Positions 17,986 to 29,065 of a stretch of DNA of 64,000 nucleotides are shown here, piece after piece. The DNA comes from Opitutaceae bacterium (lineage in GTDB: Bacteria > Verrucomicrobiota > Verrucomicrobiia > Opitutales > Opitutaceae). Location: positions 1 through 64,000 of the forward strand of contig JAUYAK010000107.1 of the NCBI GenBank assembly GCA_030693515.1. Direction: 5' to 3'. Position numbers and translations under genes: made by a program. Each line of letters opens with the position of its first letter. The stretch's first letter is position 1. The notes below the pieces were generated by a model. The model did no database searches, was not told the DNA's origin, and saw only the letters and a program-made list of their open reading frames with translations.

Positions 17986-18561
17986 TCAGCTTCCCGGCTT
18001 TTGCACCGGGATGCGCGCCAGCGCCTCCGGCACCGCGTCGGCCGCATACGTGGGAAAGCTCAGCTCAAGCAGCGAGACCGCCGGCACATCGAAGCGCGCT
18101 TTGCCCGCGCTCCGATCAACGAGCATGGCGACGCCCACCGGCGTGCCGCCCGCCTGGCGGATGAGATCGAGGCACTCCAGCACCCGCCCGCCGCGGGTGA
18201 CGACATCCTCGACGATCAGCACGGGCTCGCCCGGGGCGAGGGTGAACCCCCGGCGCAGCACGAGCACATTGTTCTCTTTCTCGGCGAAAATGTAGCGCGC
18301 CTTGGCGCGCCGCGCGACTTCCTGCCCGATTACGAGGCCGCCCATCGCGGGGGCGAGCACGGTCTCGTAGCGCAGGCCCAGGCCACGCACTTTTTCCACG
18401 AGCAGCTCGGCCAGCCGCTCGACGGCGTCCATGCGCTGGCAGACCTGCGCGCACTGGAAGTAGTGCCCGCTGTGCAGGCCGGATCGGAGCACAAAGTGCC
18501 CTTCGAGCAGCGCGCGCGTGCGGGTGAAGATTTGGAGGATTTCCTTTTGATGATCGTCCAT
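17986..18561 (-). CDS. pyrE: Orotate phosphoribosyltransferase
   Basis: 191 residues. The PRPP-binding motif VLIVEDVVTRGGRVLE, RSGLHSGHYFQC, LAPAMGGLVIGQEVARR and IFAEKE define OPRTase, which joins orotate to PRPP to form OMP in pyrimidine synthesis. ATG at 18561 begins MDDHQKEILQIF. It is convergent with the sulfatase (23 bp apart) and divergent from the beta-lactamase-fold gene, so the 78-bp gap at 18562-18639 must hold both promoters. Confidence 0.95.
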   Translation of the reverse strand: MDDHQKEILQIFTRTRALLEGHFVLRSGLHSGHYFQCAQVCQRMDAVERLAELLVEKVRGLGLRYETVLAPAMGGLVIGQEVARRAKARYIFAEKENNVLVLRRGFTLAPGEPVLIVEDVVTRGGRVLECLDLIRQAGGTPVGVAMLVDRSAGKARFDVPAVSLLELSFPTYAADAVPEALARIPVQKPGS

Positions 18562-18639
18562 CCGCGCGACGGTGCGGGCTCGCGGACAAAAGCCAAAATG
18601 AATTTTTGCTTCCGCCCAACCGGGCGGCCACCGTGGCGC

Positions 18640-19488
18640 GTGAACCAAATCCTGCCGCCGGCGCTCGAGGACGAGCTCGGCGACGTGCTCGAAAAGGCCC
18701 TGCGCCTCTCGGGCCTGTCGCCCGAGGTGCTCGCCGCGCGCACGGGCGTGCCGCTCGCCCGCATCAGCGACGCGATCGACTACCGCTCCGATCTCAGCTG
18801 CGCGGAGCTGCAGAAGCTCGCAGTGCCCCTCGCGCTCAATGATGTGGGCCTCTGCGCGCTCGGTAGCGGCGTCTACCCGCAGCCCGAGATCGGTGCGCTG
18901 CCGTTTTGCGTGTGGCCGCTGCGCATGCCCCATGGCATCGGCGTGGCCAACGCCTATCTCGTGGGTGAGTGCGGCTCGCCGCGCGCGATCCTTTTCGACA
19001 CCGGCGCGGGCATTGATGCGCTGGCCGCGGCGTGGCCGGCGTCGGTGCGCGCGCTCGATGCGGTGTTTCTCACGCACGTCGAGCCCGAGCATGCCGGCGG
19101 GCTTTGCGAGGTCGTCGCGCGTTTCGGTGCGCCCGCGGCCTTCATCCCGCCCGGCGCAACCGCCGGCTGCGGCGGACCGATTGCGGATGGCGAGACCAGG
19201 AGCTTCGGCCCGCTCGACGTGACGGCGTTTTTCACTCCTGGCCACGCGGCGGCCCACCATTGCTATCTCATCACGCGTCGCGGATCGTCCGGCGGCGCCG
19301 GGCTGCTGGTGTCGGGCGATCTTGTTTTTGCGGGATCGGTCGGCGGGGCGTATTTTTGCCGCGACCAGCTGCGCGCGAGCCTGCGGCGGATGCTCACAGC
19401 CGTGCCGCCGGCGACCGTGATCGCGCCCGGTCATGGCCCGCTCACGACGGTGGCGAATGAGCTGCGCTACAATCCCTTTGCCCCATGA
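18640..19488 (+). CDS. Metallo-beta-lactamase-fold protein with N-terminal helical/HTH-like domain
   Basis: 282 residues from GTG 18640 (an ATG 42 bp upstream is the alternative). The first 65 residues (LSPEVLAARTGVPLARISDAI) look like a small helix-turn-helix. The rest is an MBL fold: FDTGAGIDAL, FLTHVEPEHAGGL in the HxHxDH place, FFTPGHAAAHHCYL, LLVSGDLVFAG and VIAPGHGPLT. The first motif reads H-x-E-x-E-H, so two of the usual metal ligands differ. Function unknown. It overlaps the next gene by 4 bp (ATGA). Confidence 0.7.
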   Translation: MNQILPPALEDELGDVLEKALRLSGLSPEVLAARTGVPLARISDAIDYRSDLSCAELQKLAVPLALNDVGLCALGSGVYPQPEIGALPFCVWPLRMPHGIGVANAYLVGECGSPRAILFDTGAGIDALAAAWPASVRALDAVFLTHVEPEHAGGLCEVVARFGAPAAFIPPGATAGCGGPIADGETRSFGPLDVTAFFTPGHAAAHHCYLITRRGSSGGAGLLVSGDLVFAGSVGGAYFCRDQLRASLRRMLTAVPPATVIAPGHGPLTTVANELRYNPFAP

Positions 19489-20024
19489 GCGAGGCCCCGG
19501 CGCGCATCGAGGTTCGGCTGATGTCGCTCTCCCAGCTGTTCAACTCGCTCGATCCCTCGCCGTTTCACGAGCGTGATCTCGATCACGATGCGGAGGAGTT
19601 CATTGTTTCCTGGGCGCGGGTGCTCCCGCGGCAGGTGCCGCTCGAACTAATCGTGCATGTGCGCGAAGCCCCCTCGCGTGATCCGGGGGCTACCCTGGAG
19701 GAGGCGGTGCGCCACTATTTTCGGGATCATACGGAGCTCAAGGAGCGTGAATTTCACCTGCTGGTGCGCCGCGGTCGTCTGAACCTCGTAATCGGCATGG
19801 CCTTTCTCGTCGGTTGCTTTGTGGTGGGCACCGCCGTCGGCCGGATGGGCTACGAGACGCTGGGCGACGGCATCAAGGAGAGCCTGATCATCGGCGGGTG
19901 GGTCGCGATGTGGAAGCCGCTCGAGTTTGTGCTCTACGACTGGTGGGCCGCGCGTGACGAGCTGCGCCTGTTGCGCCGCCTCGGTGAAATCCGGGTGCGG
20001 CTCGACGTCGTGCCGTCTCAGTAA
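19485..20024 (+). CDS. Two-segment membrane protein of unknown function
   Basis: 179 residues. The N-terminal half is soluble and charged ([24 protein letters not shown]), followed by two hydrophobic segments at about 100-122 ([21 protein letters not shown]) and 132-150 ([21 protein letters not shown]), and a short basic tail. The layout repeats in a family of uncharacterised bacterial membrane proteins. ATG overlaps the stop of the preceding MBL-fold gene, so the two are probably co-translated; the 3' end overlaps the convergent comM by 7 bp. Confidence 0.7.
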   Translation: MSEAPARIEVRLMSLSQLFNSLDPSPFHERDLDHDAEEFIVSWARVLPRQVPLELIVHVREAPSRDPGATLEEAVRHYFRDHTELKEREFHLLVRRGRLNLVIGMAFLVGCFVVGTAVGRMGYETLGDGIKESLIIGGWVAMWKPLEFVLYDWWAARDELRLLRRLGEIRVRLDVVPSQ

Positions 20025-21559
20025 AACACCGCGCGATCGAGGCTCCGGTATTGGATCGCCTCGAGTAGGTGAGGGGACTCGATGCGCTCGGCGCCCGCGA
20101 GGTCTGCGATGGTCCGCGTGACTTTGAGGATGCGATCGTAGGCGCGGGCCGAGAGCTGGAGCTGCTCCATCGCCTGCTGCAGGAGATCGCCGAGCGTGCT
20201 GTCGAGGGCGCAATGCTTCCGGATCTGCGCGTGGGTCATGCGGGCGTTGGCCGTGATTTTCGTGCCGGAGAAGCGTGCGTGCTGGCGTGCGCGGGCGGCA
20301 TCGACGCGGATGCGCATCGCGGCGGAGGGCTCGCCGGGTTTTTCCGAACGCAGCTCCGTGAGCGAGAGCGCGGGGGCCTCGATGTGCAGGTCAATGCGAT
20401 CGAGGAGCGGGCCGCTGATGCGCGCGCGGTAGCGCTGCACCTGCACGGGCGAGCAGCGACATTCTCTTTTCGAATCTCCTAGATACCCACAAGGACAGGG
20501 ATTCATCGCGGCGACCAGCATCATTGAGCAGGGCAGGGTGACCTTGCCGGCGCTGCGCGAGATGGACACCTCGCCGTCTTCGAGCGGCTGGCGGAGCGTC
20601 TCAAGCGCGCTGCGCTTGAACTCGGGCAGTTCGTCGAGAAACAGCACGCCGTGGTGCGCGAGCGAGATCTCGCCGGGGCCGGGAATCGTGCCGCCGCCGA
20701 GGAGCGCCACGTCGGACACGGTGTGATGCGGCGAGCGAAATGGGCGCGCGCCCCACGTCATCTCACCGCTGATGGTGCGGCCGGCGGCGGAGTGGATGCC
20801 GAGAATCTCAAGGTGCTCGTCGAGCGTGGGCGCGGGCATCACGGTCGGGATGCGTTTCGCGAGCATCGATTTGCCGGAGCCCGGCGGCCCGATCATGAGG
20901 ATGTTGTGGGATCCGGCGACGGCGACTTCGACGGCCCGACGCAGCGCGTGCTGGCCTTTGATCTCGGAAAAATCGATGGCGCCATCGGCGGCTGGCGTGC
21001 TCGCGCGACGGCGCGCCTCCGCGGGGTCGATGGGCGGGAGTTGCTTTTCCCCGCCGAGGAAGCGCGCGGCCGAAGCGAGGGAATCCACCGCGTAAACCTC
21101 CACGCCATCGACCAACGCCGCCTCTGCGGCCGAGATCGCGGGCAGGAGCAGGCCGCGTTTGCCAAGGGTGCGCGCGAGGCGGGCCATCGCGAGCGCGCCG
21201 CGCACGGGGCGCGTGGCGCCGGAGAGGCTGAGCTCGCCGGCAATCAGCCAGTCACTGAGCCGTTCGCACGTGAGCTGGCCGGTGGCGGCAAGGATGCCGA
21301 GTGCGATCGGCAGATCGTAGAAGGGGCCCTCTTTGCGGAGATTCCCGGGCGCGAGATTGATGGTCGTGCGCGTGCGCGGGGGGCGGAAGCCGCTGTTGTT
21401 GAGGGCCGTGAACACGCGGTCGCTCGACTCCTTCACCGCGGTGTCGGCGAGGCCGACGAGAAACCACCGCGGCTCTCCCGCTTCGCCAGCGTTGACCTCC
21501 ACGTGGACGATTTCGGCGTCGATGCCTTGGAGAGCGGCGGAGCTGATCGTCGCGAGCAT
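20018..21559 (-). CDS. comM: YifB/ComM-type AAA+ Mg-chelatase-like ATPase
   Basis: 513 residues. N-terminal Lon-like ChlI domain ([30 protein letters not shown]), central ATPase with Walker [39 protein letters not shown] (Walker B) and a zinc-type [15 protein letters not shown], then a C-terminal Mg-chelatase domain ([20 protein letters not shown]). ComM is a hexameric helicase that promotes branch migration during natural transformation. Start ATG 21559 begins [14 protein letters not shown]. Confidence 0.93.
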   Translation of the reverse strand: MLATISSAALQGIDAEIVHVEVNAGEAGEPRWFLVGLADTAVKESSDRVFTALNNSGFRPPRTRTTINLAPGNLRKEGPFYDLPIALGILAATGQLTCERLSDWLIAGELSLSGATRPVRGALAMARLARTLGKRGLLLPAISAAEAALVDGVEVYAVDSLASAARFLGGEKQLPPIDPAEARRRASTPAADGAIDFSEIKGQHALRRAVEVAVAGSHNILMIGPPGSGKSMLAKRIPTVMPAPTLDEHLEILGIHSAAGRTISGEMTWGARPFRSPHHTVSDVALLGGGTIPGPGEISLAHHGVLFLDELPEFKRSALETLRQPLEDGEVSISRSAGKVTLPCSMMLVAAMNPCPCGYLGDSKRECRCSPVQVQRYRARISGPLLDRIDLHIEAPALSLTELRSEKPGEPSAAMRIRVDAARARQHARFSGTKITANARMTHAQIRKHCALDSTLGDLLQQAMEQLQLSARAYDRILKVTRTIADLAGAERIESPHLLEAIQYRSLDRAVFY

Positions 21560-21679
21560 GGGCGAGGGGCGCGAATCGAGTGCGAAGCCCGGCGCCGTGG
21601 CGACGCAAATCTCATGGGCATTCTGACGGAAATGCCGTTGCGGGGCCGGGGGCACCCGGCCAAGCGTGTGCTTTCCACC

Positions 21680-22276
21680 ATGAAACTCGGCATCACCGGC
21701 GGCATCGGCTGCGGCAAGTCCACGGTCGCCCGCGCGCTCGAACAGCGCGGCTTCCGGCGGCTCGACTCCGATCGCATCGTGCGCGAGCAGGTGCTGGTCG
21801 AGCCGACGGTGCTCGCGGCGTTGGTGGCCCGCTACGGCGAGGGGGTGGTGGAGCGGACGGGCGCTGGTGGCCAGCCGGTCGTCCGGCGCCCGGTGCTGGC
21901 GGAGCGGGTTTTTGCGGACGATGCGGAGCGCGTCTGGCTGGAAGAGTTGACCCACCCGGGCGTCTTCGCGGCCTGGCAGGCGGCGTTTGCCGCCGAGCCG
22001 GCGGCGCGCTGGGCCGTCGAGGTTCCACTGCTCTTCGAGAAAGGTTTGGAGAAATGGTTTGATTTCACGATCTGCGTCGCGTGTGCTCCGGCGCAACAAC
22101 TAGCCCGACTGGAGCAGCGCGGCCTCCCGCGCGCGCTCGCCGGGCAGCGAATCTCAAAGCAACTGCCGCTGGTGCGAAAAATCGAGCTGTCCGACTTTGT
22201 CTTGTGGAATGAAGGCACGCCTTCCTTCCTTGAGGCGCAGGTGGATCGTTTGACGGACGCCCTGCCGGCCGCCTGA
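21680..22276 (+). CDS. coaE: Dephospho-CoA kinase
   Basis: 198 residues. P-loop [21 protein letters not shown], then [13 protein letters not shown] and [16 protein letters not shown], the CoaE acceptor/lid signature. It phosphorylates the 3'-OH of dephospho-CoA, the last step of CoA synthesis. ATG 21680 follows CTTTCCACC with no Shine-Dalgarno element. It precedes rho by 68 bp. Confidence 0.94.
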   Translation: MKLGITGGIGCGKSTVARALEQRGFRRLDSDRIVREQVLVEPTVLAALVARYGEGVVERTGAGGQPVVRRPVLAERVFADDAERVWLEELTHPGVFAAWQAAFAAEPAARWAVEVPLLFEKGLEKWFDFTICVACAPAQQLARLEQRGLPRALAGQRISKQLPLVRKIELSDFVLWNEGTPSFLEAQVDRLTDALPAA

Positions 22277-22344
22277 AACTTAACCGCGCACCTCGCGTCA
22301 CCCGCCGCGCGAGCCCGCCGTTTTCTACCCGTATTTCACCCGAC

Positions 22345-24360
22345 ATGGCCCTGCCTCCCAAAGACGACGACTCGTCCGATTCCGAAAAGAAATCCCGCCG
22401 CCCACGCGCCCGCACCGTCAAACCGGCGGAAGAAAAGCCCGCGAAGGCGTCCAAACCTGCCGCCGGCACCCGCGCCCGGCGCGGCCCGGCCAAGTCCGGA
22501 GCGGGCGCAGATTCCGCCGCGCCCGCACCCGCGCCGGCGGAGTCTCGCGCTTCGGAGCCGACGTTTCGCGCCGAGCCTCCGGCCCCGGCCGAGCGGTCGC
22601 CCGAACCGAGGGAATCGCGGCCATCTGAGCCGGCCCCGGCCCCATCCTCAGCCGAAACTTCCGCAGCGCGGTCTGATGATCGCGGCGACGATCGCCCTGC
22701 TTCGGACTCCTCCGAAGGCCGGGACGAGCGTAGCACGTTCACGCCTGCTCAACCCGAGAATCGCCCGCAGCACCCTCCCCATCCCCAGCAAGGTGGCGGG
22801 GGCGGTGGGGGCGGTCAGTGGCACGGCCAGCAAGGTGGCGGCGGTGGCCAGGAGCGCGGGTTCTGGAAGCACGGCAAACGCAAACGCGGCCGTCACGGTG
22901 GCGGCGGTGGTGGACAGTGGCAGCAGGGTGGCGGTGGCGGCCCAGGCGGCCCAGGCGGCCACGGTGGCCGCGAGCAGCATCCGCCGCAATTGCCCCCGCC
23001 GAGCAACACTCCCGTTTTTGGCGATCTGCCGAATCCGTCGCGCTTCGCCGATCTCGTGGCGCTTGACGCCATCGCGAACGAGCTGGCCGGTGGCTCCGGC
23101 GAGCCGATCCGCCTCGACGACATTTACGCCAAGACGCAGCACGAGCTCGTGGTTTTTGCCCGCGGCCTCGGCCTGACGATTGAGGGCTCGCCGACCAAGC
23201 TTCAGCTCCTCGGCGCCATCCTCAATCATGCCGCCGTCACCAAGCGCCCGATCCGCGACAGCGGCTATATTGATCAAAATGATCGCGGCTGCTTCATCGT
23301 GCACCAGCACGTCAACTACCGCCTTTACCCGGAGGACGCCTATCTGCCCGAGTCTCTCGTCAAGCGTTACGGCCTGAAGCGCGGCCACCGCGTCGAGGTC
23401 GTGATTCAAGCGCCGCTGGAGGGCGAGCGCTGCCCATCCGCGGTGCGCATCGATAGCGTCATGGGGCTGGACCCCGAGAAAATCGCGGCCATCACGCCGT
23501 TCGAGGAATTGGTGCCTTACTATCCTCTGAAACGCATTTTGCTCGAGGATGCGGATATCGTGAAGGACGTGTCGATGCGCGCCGTCGATATCCTGACCCC
23601 GATCGGATTTGGCCAGCGCGGCCTCATCGTCGCCCCGCCGCGCACGGGTAAAACCGTTCTCCTCCAGAACATCGCCAACTCGATCACGGCCAACAGCCCC
23701 GAGGTGAAGCTCATTCTCCTGCTCATCGACGAGCGCCCCGAGGAGGTCACCGACTTTCGACGCCACACCAAGGGCGAGGTCGTCTCGTCCACCTTCGACG
23801 AGACGCCCGAGAGCCACGTCCATTGCGCCGAGATGGTGATCGAGATCGCGCGCCGCCGGATCGAGCAGGGCGAGCACGTCGTCATCCTCCTCGATTCGAT
23901 TACGCGTCTGGCGCGCGCCTACAACGCCCTCACCGGCAACCAGGGCAAGACCATGTCAGGCGGTCTTGAGTCCAACGCGCTCCAAAAGCCCAAGCGCTTC
24001 TTCGGCTCCGCCCGCAACATCGAGGACGGCGGCAGCCTCACGATCATCGCCAGCGCGCTCATCGACACCGGCTCGCGCATGGACGAGATCATCTTCGAGG
24101 AGTTCAAGGGCACCGGCAACAGCGAGCTCCATCTCGACCGCGGCCTGGTTGAGCGCCGCATCTTCCCGGCGATCAATATCGACCGATCCGGCACGCGCAA
24201 AGAGGAGCTGCTCTACCATCCGGACGAACTTCAGCGCATCTTCGCCCTCCGCCGTGCCATGCAGGGCCTCGGCCCCATCGAGTCGATGGAGATGCTCATC
24301 ACGCGTCTGAAAAAGACCAAGACCAACACCGAATTCCTTCTCAGCCTCGCACCGAAGTGA
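22345..24360 (+). CDS. rho: Transcription termination factor Rho with long low-complexity N-terminus
   Basis: 671 residues versus about 420 in E. coli Rho. Residues 1-215 are disordered: a Lys/Ala/Pro/Ser section and then Gly/Gln/His runs ([11 protein letters not shown]-type). The conserved core follows: helical N-domain ([10 protein letters not shown]), RNA-binding cold-shock domain ([20 protein letters not shown]), Walker A APPRTGKT (about 431), [15 protein letters not shown] (Walker B) and the [21 protein letters not shown]-loop region. It is an ATP-driven hexameric RNA translocase. Such inserts occur in Actinobacteria, Bacteroidetes and Verrucomicrobia Rho and can affect RNA binding or phase separation. 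Confidence 0.97.
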   Translation: MALPPKDDDSSDSEKKSRRPRARTVKPAEEKPAKASKPAAGTRARRGPAKSGAGADSAAPAPAPAESRASEPTFRAEPPAPAERSPEPRESRPSEPAPAPSSAETSAARSDDRGDDRPASDSSEGRDERSTFTPAQPENRPQHPPHPQQGGGGGGGGQWHGQQGGGGGQERGFWKHGKRKRGRHGGGGGGQWQQGGGGGPGGPGGHGGREQHPPQLPPPSNTPVFGDLPNPSRFADLVALDAIANELAGGSGEPIRLDDIYAKTQHELVVFARGLGLTIEGSPTKLQLLGAILNHAAVTKRPIRDSGYIDQNDRGCFIVHQHVNYRLYPEDAYLPESLVKRYGLKRGHRVEVVIQAPLEGERCPSAVRIDSVMGLDPEKIAAITPFEELVPYYPLKRILLEDADIVKDVSMRAVDILTPIGFGQRGLIVAPPRTGKTVLLQNIANSITANSPEVKLILLLIDERPEEVTDFRRHTKGEVVSSTFDETPESHVHCAEMVIEIARRRIEQGEHVVILLDSITRLARAYNALTGNQGKTMSGGLESNALQKPKRFFGSARNIEDGGSLTIIASALIDTGSRMDEIIFEEFKGTGNSELHLDRGLVERRIFPAINIDRSGTRKEELLYHPDELQRIFALRRAMQGLGPIESMEMLITRLKKTKTNTEFLLSLAPK

Positions 24361-24379
24361 GCCGGCGCTGCTTTGCCCC

Positions 24380-26146
24380 ATGACCCCCGCCTCCGCCACC
24401 CCCACCTCACCCGCTGCGGATGATTTCATCCTCCAGCTCGCACTCGATCATGGCCTGCTGCAACCGGCCCAGATCGACGCGGCGCGGGCGATCGCGGCGC
24501 GGCAGGCGGAGGGCGCCGGGGCCGCGCCGCGCGTCGTCGACCTGCTCGTGCAGCAAGGCGCGCTGACTTCGCGGCGGGTGGCCGAGCTGCTCGCGGCGGA
24601 ATTTGGCATGCCGATGGCGCCGGACCTCGTGAACGCGCGCATCACGGCCGAGACCCTCGAAATGGTCCCCCGCGCCGTGGCCGCGCGCCACCACCTGCTG
24701 CCGCTCGCCCGCGAAGGCTCCAAGCTCCGCATCGCTCTGGCCGACCCACTCGACACCGACGGGATCGACGCGCTCGGCTACTTGGTGAAAATGCCGATCG
24801 AGCCCTCGGTCGCCACGCCCGAGGATATCGCCGCCGCCATCGACCGGTTCTACGGCAAGGACACCAACTCGATCGATACACTGCTCAACAACCTCTCGAC
24901 GACGACGGGCGACGGCGATGCCGCCGCGGTCACCACCGAGCCCGGCGTCGGCGTGACGCAGACCGACACCGAGGCCGATGCGCCGATCATCAAGCTCGTC
25001 CACAGCATCATCATCGAGGCCATCCAGCGCCGCGCGTCCGACATCCATATCGAGCCCCTCGAGAAACGCTTTCGCGTCCGCTACCGCATCGACGGCGTGC
25101 TCATCGAGGTCGAGAACCCGCCCAAGCGCCTCCAGCTCTCGATCATCTCGCGCTTGAAGATCATGGCGAACATCTCGATCGCCGAGAAGCGCATCCCGCA
25201 GGACGGCCGCATCCAGATCTCGGCCGGCGGCAAGCAGCTCGACCTCCGCGTGTCCTCCCTGCCCACGGCGCACGGCGAGAGCATCGTCATGCGTATCCTC
25301 GACAAGGAGGGGCTCACGCTGGGCCTGCCCGAGCTCGGTTTCCTGAGCGACGATGCGGCGACGTTCGAGCGGCTGATTTCCCTGCCCGACGGCATCCTCC
25401 TTGTCACCGGCCCCACCGGTTCCGGCAAGACCACGACGCTCTACGGCTGCCTCCACTTCATCAACAAGCCCGACCGCAAGATCATCACCGTCGAGGATCC
25501 GGTCGAGTATCAGCTCAACGGCATCAATCAGGTCCCCGTGCGCCACGACGTGGGCATGACGTTTTCCTCCGCGCTCCGTGCGATGCTCCGCCAGGCGCCC
25601 AACATCGTGATGGTCGGCGAAATTCGCGACCTCGAGACCGCCGAGATCGCGATCAACGCGTCGCTCACCGGCCACATGGTCTTCTCCACGCTGCACACCA
25701 ACGATGCGCCCGGTGCCGTCACCCGTCTCATCGACATCGGCGTGAAGCCGTTTCTCGTCTCGACTTCGCTGCGCGGCATCATGGCGCAACGCCTGGTGCG
25801 GAAAATCTGCAAGCACTGCAAGAAGCCCTACCACGCCGACGCGAAGGAGATTCGATCCCTGAACATCAACCCCGCACAGGCCGTCGGTGCGAATTTCGCC
25901 AAGGGCGAGGGCTGCGCGAGCTGCAACGCCACCGGCTACCGCGGCCGCATGGGCATCTTTGAAATTTTCGTCATCAACGAGGAGGTGCAGAAGATGATCT
26001 ACGAGAACGTCGGCACTCAGAAGCTCCGAGAGCGAGCGCGCGCCCTCGGCATGCGCACCATGCGCGAGGATGGCGCCCGCAAGGTCATCGCGGGCCTCAC
26101 CACCATCGAGGAGGTCGTGTCCATCACCGTGGGCGACGCCCTCTGA
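24380..26146 (+). CDS. PilB/GspE-type secretion or pilus assembly ATPase, copy 1
   Basis: 588 residues. An MshEN-like N-terminal domain (about 15-165: LVQQGALTSRRVAELLAAEFG), linker, then the GspE/PilB motor with Arg-finger ASDIHIEPLEKRFRVRYRIDG, Walker [13 protein letters not shown], Asp box ITVEDPVEYQLNG, Walker [14 protein letters not shown], His box STLHTNDAPG and a four-Cys zinc motif (CKHCKK ... CASC). It powers assembly of a pilus or pseudopilus at the inner membrane. It is 19 bp after rho and 78 bp before pilT. Confidence 0.9.
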   Translation: MTPASATPTSPAADDFILQLALDHGLLQPAQIDAARAIAARQAEGAGAAPRVVDLLVQQGALTSRRVAELLAAEFGMPMAPDLVNARITAETLEMVPRAVAARHHLLPLAREGSKLRIALADPLDTDGIDALGYLVKMPIEPSVATPEDIAAAIDRFYGKDTNSIDTLLNNLSTTTGDGDAAAVTTEPGVGVTQTDTEADAPIIKLVHSIIIEAIQRRASDIHIEPLEKRFRVRYRIDGVLIEVENPPKRLQLSIISRLKIMANISIAEKRIPQDGRIQISAGGKQLDLRVSSLPTAHGESIVMRILDKEGLTLGLPELGFLSDDAATFERLISLPDGILLVTGPTGSGKTTTLYGCLHFINKPDRKIITVEDPVEYQLNGINQVPVRHDVGMTFSSALRAMLRQAPNIVMVGEIRDLETAEIAINASLTGHMVFSTLHTNDAPGAVTRLIDIGVKPFLVSTSLRGIMAQRLVRKICKHCKKPYHADAKEIRSLNINPAQAVGANFAKGEGCASCNATGYRGRMGIFEIFVINEEVQKMIYENVGTQKLRERARALGMRTMREDGARKVIAGLTTIEEVVSITVGDAL

Positions 26147-26224
26147 TGAATTCCCGATGAATTTCGCCGCTTCGCCCCACGAGGCTTCGCCACCCCCCGC
26201 CCCCACCGGAGACAACTTCGCCCC

Positions 26225-27307
26225 ATGAGCTACGAAATGAACGATCTCCTCGACCTCGTCGTCGAGCAGGGTGCCTCGGACCTTCACCTTCAGGTGGGCC
26301 AGCCGCCCACCATCCGCCTGCACGGCAGCATGACGCCCATCGACGGCCCGATCCTCACGCCGGCCGACACCGAGAAGCTCATGCTCGCGATCACGCCCGA
26401 TGGCCACGTCGCGCAAGTGAAGCTGAACGGCGGCACAGACTTTGGCTTCGCCTTCGGCGAAAAGGCCCGTTTCCGCGTCTCGGTGCTCAAGGCCAAGACC
26501 AACTACGGCCTCGTCCTGCGCCAGATTCCGGTGCGCATGTTCAGCCTGCGGGACATCGGCCTGCCCGACCGGATCCGCGAACTCCTCTACCGCCCGCGTG
26601 GCCTTATCCTCGTCACCGGCCCGACCGGCTCCGGCAAGTCCACCACGCTCGCCTCGATGGTGAACTACATTAACGAGAATCGCGACGGCCACATCATCAC
26701 CATCGAGGATCCCATCGAGTATTACCACGACCACAAGAAGTGCGTCGTCACGCAGCGTGAAGTCCACGTCGATGTGCCCAGCTTCTCCGAGGCGTTGCGC
26801 CGCGCGCTCCGCCAGGATCCGGACGTTATTCTCGTCGGTGAAATGCGCGACCTCGAGACCATCGAGGCGGCCATCAGCGCGGCCGAGACCGGCCATCTCG
26901 TCTTCGGCACGCTGCACACCAACGGCGCCGCCAAGACCATCGACCGCATCGTCGATGCCTTCCCGGCGAACATGAAGGACATGATTCGCACGCAGCTCTC
27001 CTCATCGCTCGTGGCGGTCGTCTCGCAGGTGCTCTGCAAACGTGTCGGCGGCGGCCGCATCGCCTCCTACGAGATCATGGTCAACACCACCTCGATCGGC
27101 TCGCTCATCCGCGAGAACAAGACCTTCCGCATCACCTCGGACATCCAGACCGGCGCCAACCTCGGCATGATCACGCTCGACACGCATTTGATGAGCCTCG
27201 TGAACCGCGAGCTCGTCTCGCCCGACGAGGCGCTGGAAAAAGCCCAGGATCCGAACGTCATGCGCGAGAAGTTCCTCGAGCTTGGCCTCAAGCTCCGGGA
27301 GCTCTGA
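26225..27307 (+). CDS. pilT: Type IV pilus retraction ATPase PilT
   Basis: 360 residues, the usual PilT length. N-terminal PAS-like part ([19 protein letters not shown]), Walker [37 protein letters not shown], Walker [13 protein letters not shown], His box [14 protein letters not shown] and the retraction signature [13 protein letters not shown] in the AIRNLIRE position. There is no zinc motif, in line with PilT. The hexamer depolymerises pili for twitching and DNA uptake. Confidence 0.95.
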   Translation: MSYEMNDLLDLVVEQGASDLHLQVGQPPTIRLHGSMTPIDGPILTPADTEKLMLAITPDGHVAQVKLNGGTDFGFAFGEKARFRVSVLKAKTNYGLVLRQIPVRMFSLRDIGLPDRIRELLYRPRGLILVTGPTGSGKSTTLASMVNYINENRDGHIITIEDPIEYYHDHKKCVVTQREVHVDVPSFSEALRRALRQDPDVILVGEMRDLETIEAAISAAETGHLVFGTLHTNGAAKTIDRIVDAFPANMKDMIRTQLSSSLVAVVSQVLCKRVGGGRIASYEIMVNTTSIGSLIRENKTFRITSDIQTGANLGMITLDTHLMSLVNRELVSPDEALEKAQDPNVMREKFLELGLKLREL

Positions 27308-27335
27308 GTATTTTTTCCCCTCCGCTCCCTGCCCG

Positions 27336-29036
27336 ATGTTCCCCAGCCACAGCCCCGCCATCTACGAGTTCCTCAAGGAGCACCGCCTCGTCGCGCCGGA
27401 CCAGCTCGACGAACTCAACGAGGAGCACAAAGCCACCGGCAAACCGCTCGCCGATGTCGTGGTCGACCTTGGTATCATGGAGAAGGAGGACCTGCTCCGC
27501 CGGATCGCGGAGCATCTCGGCTACGACTACCTGCGCGAACTCCCCTTGCAGTATTCCGGCGAGGCCATCGCGGCCGTGTCCGGCAAACTGGCGCGCGACT
27601 ACGGCGTGATGCCGCTGCAGGCCGACGATCAGAACATCGACCTCCTCGTCTGCGATCCCTTCAACACCCACGCGGTGGACGATTTGACGTTCGCGCTCGA
27701 CCGCAACGTCCGCCTCTACTTCGCCGATCCCGACAAGATCGAGATCCAGATCAAGCAGCACTACGGCGAGGACGAGGGGAGTCTCGACGATCTCCTCCAG
27801 GAGATAAATACCGACACCAAACTCGCCACCGATCCCGGCAACCGCGAACTCAGCGCGAGCGACCTCGAGTCGATGGCCGAGCAGACGCCCATCATCAAGT
27901 TCGTCAACCTCGTCGTCGGCCAGGCAATCCGGGACAAGGCGAGTGACATCCACTTCGAGCCCTTCGAGCACGAGTTCAAGATCCGCTACCGCATTGACGG
28001 TGCGCTCTACGAGATGGCGCCGCCGCCCAAGCAGCTCGCCGTGCCGATCACCTCGCGCGTCAAGGTGCTCGCCGGCCTCAACATCGCCGAGCGCCGCATC
28101 CCGCAGGACGGCCGCATCAAGATCACCATCAGCGGACGCCAGGTGGACCTGCGCGTGTCCACGTTGCCGACGCAGTTCGGCGAGAGCGTCGTGCTCCGCG
28201 TGCTCGACCAAGCGGCCGTGCGGCTCGACATCACGCAGCTCGGCATGCCCGAGGATGTGTTCAACGGCATCCAGGAAATTGTCCACCGGCCCAACGGCAT
28301 CTTCATCGTCACCGGCCCGACCGGCTCCGGCAAGACGACGACCCTCTACAGCGGCCTCCGCATCGTGAACACCGTCGACCTGAAGATCCTCACCGCCGAG
28401 GATCCGGTCGAATACGAGATCGAGGGCATCATGCAGGTGCCGGTGAATCCGCTCGTGGGCCTCACCTTCGCCGCAGCGCTCCGTTCCTTCCTCCGCCAGG
28501 ATCCGGATGTGATCATGCTCGGGGAAATCCGCGATCTCGAGACGGCGCAAATTGCCATCCAAGCTTCGCTGACCGGCCACTTGGTGCTCTCGACGCTGCA
28601 CACCAACGACTCCGCCGGCGCCGTGACGCGCCTCGTGGACATGGGCGTGGAGCCTTTTCTCATCGCCGCCTCGCTGGAGGCCGTGCTCGCGCAACGGCTC
28701 GTGCGCCGCGTGTGCGTGCAGTGCAAGACCTCCTACCTGCCGCCGGCCGATCTGCTCGCGCCGCTCGGCATCGCGCGGGAGAGCGTGGGGAGCCGGCAGT
28801 TCTTCTACGGCAAGGGCTGCCCGGCCTGCTCGCAAGCCGGCTATAAGGGCCGCCTTGGCATCTACGAGTGGCTGCGCATGAGCGAGGCGATCCGGGATCT
28901 CGTCACGCAGAAGTCGCCGACGCTCGTCATCCGCCAGAAGGCCATCGAGCAGGGCATGCGCACACTGCGCGACGACGGGCTCCGGGCCATCTTCGATGGC
29001 CACACGTCGATTGAGGAAGTGATTAAGTATACCTGA
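27336..29036 (+). CDS. pilB: Type IV pilus extension ATPase PilB, copy 2
   Basis: 566 residues. MshEN domain ([21 protein letters not shown]), acidic linker, then the motor: [22 protein letters not shown], Walker [55 protein letters not shown], and a zinc motif with CVQC and CPAC. It begins at ATG 27336; an upstream in-frame ATG lies inside pilT. With pilT before and pilC 29 bp after, this copy is the likelier true PilB. It is distinct in sequence from the copy at 24380. Confidence 0.93.
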   Translation: MFPSHSPAIYEFLKEHRLVAPDQLDELNEEHKATGKPLADVVVDLGIMEKEDLLRRIAEHLGYDYLRELPLQYSGEAIAAVSGKLARDYGVMPLQADDQNIDLLVCDPFNTHAVDDLTFALDRNVRLYFADPDKIEIQIKQHYGEDEGSLDDLLQEINTDTKLATDPGNRELSASDLESMAEQTPIIKFVNLVVGQAIRDKASDIHFEPFEHEFKIRYRIDGALYEMAPPPKQLAVPITSRVKVLAGLNIAERRIPQDGRIKITISGRQVDLRVSTLPTQFGESVVLRVLDQAAVRLDITQLGMPEDVFNGIQEIVHRPNGIFIVTGPTGSGKTTTLYSGLRIVNTVDLKILTAEDPVEYEIEGIMQVPVNPLVGLTFAAALRSFLRQDPDVIMLGEIRDLETAQIAIQASLTGHLVLSTLHTNDSAGAVTRLVDMGVEPFLIAASLEAVLAQRLVRRVCVQCKTSYLPPADLLAPLGIARESVGSRQFFYGKGCPACSQAGYKGRLGIYEWLRMSEAIRDLVTQKSPTLVIRQKAIEQGMRTLRDDGLRAIFDGHTSIEEVIKYT

Positions 29037-29065
29037 GCGCGCGCCGCACGTCCTACCCCATCGCC

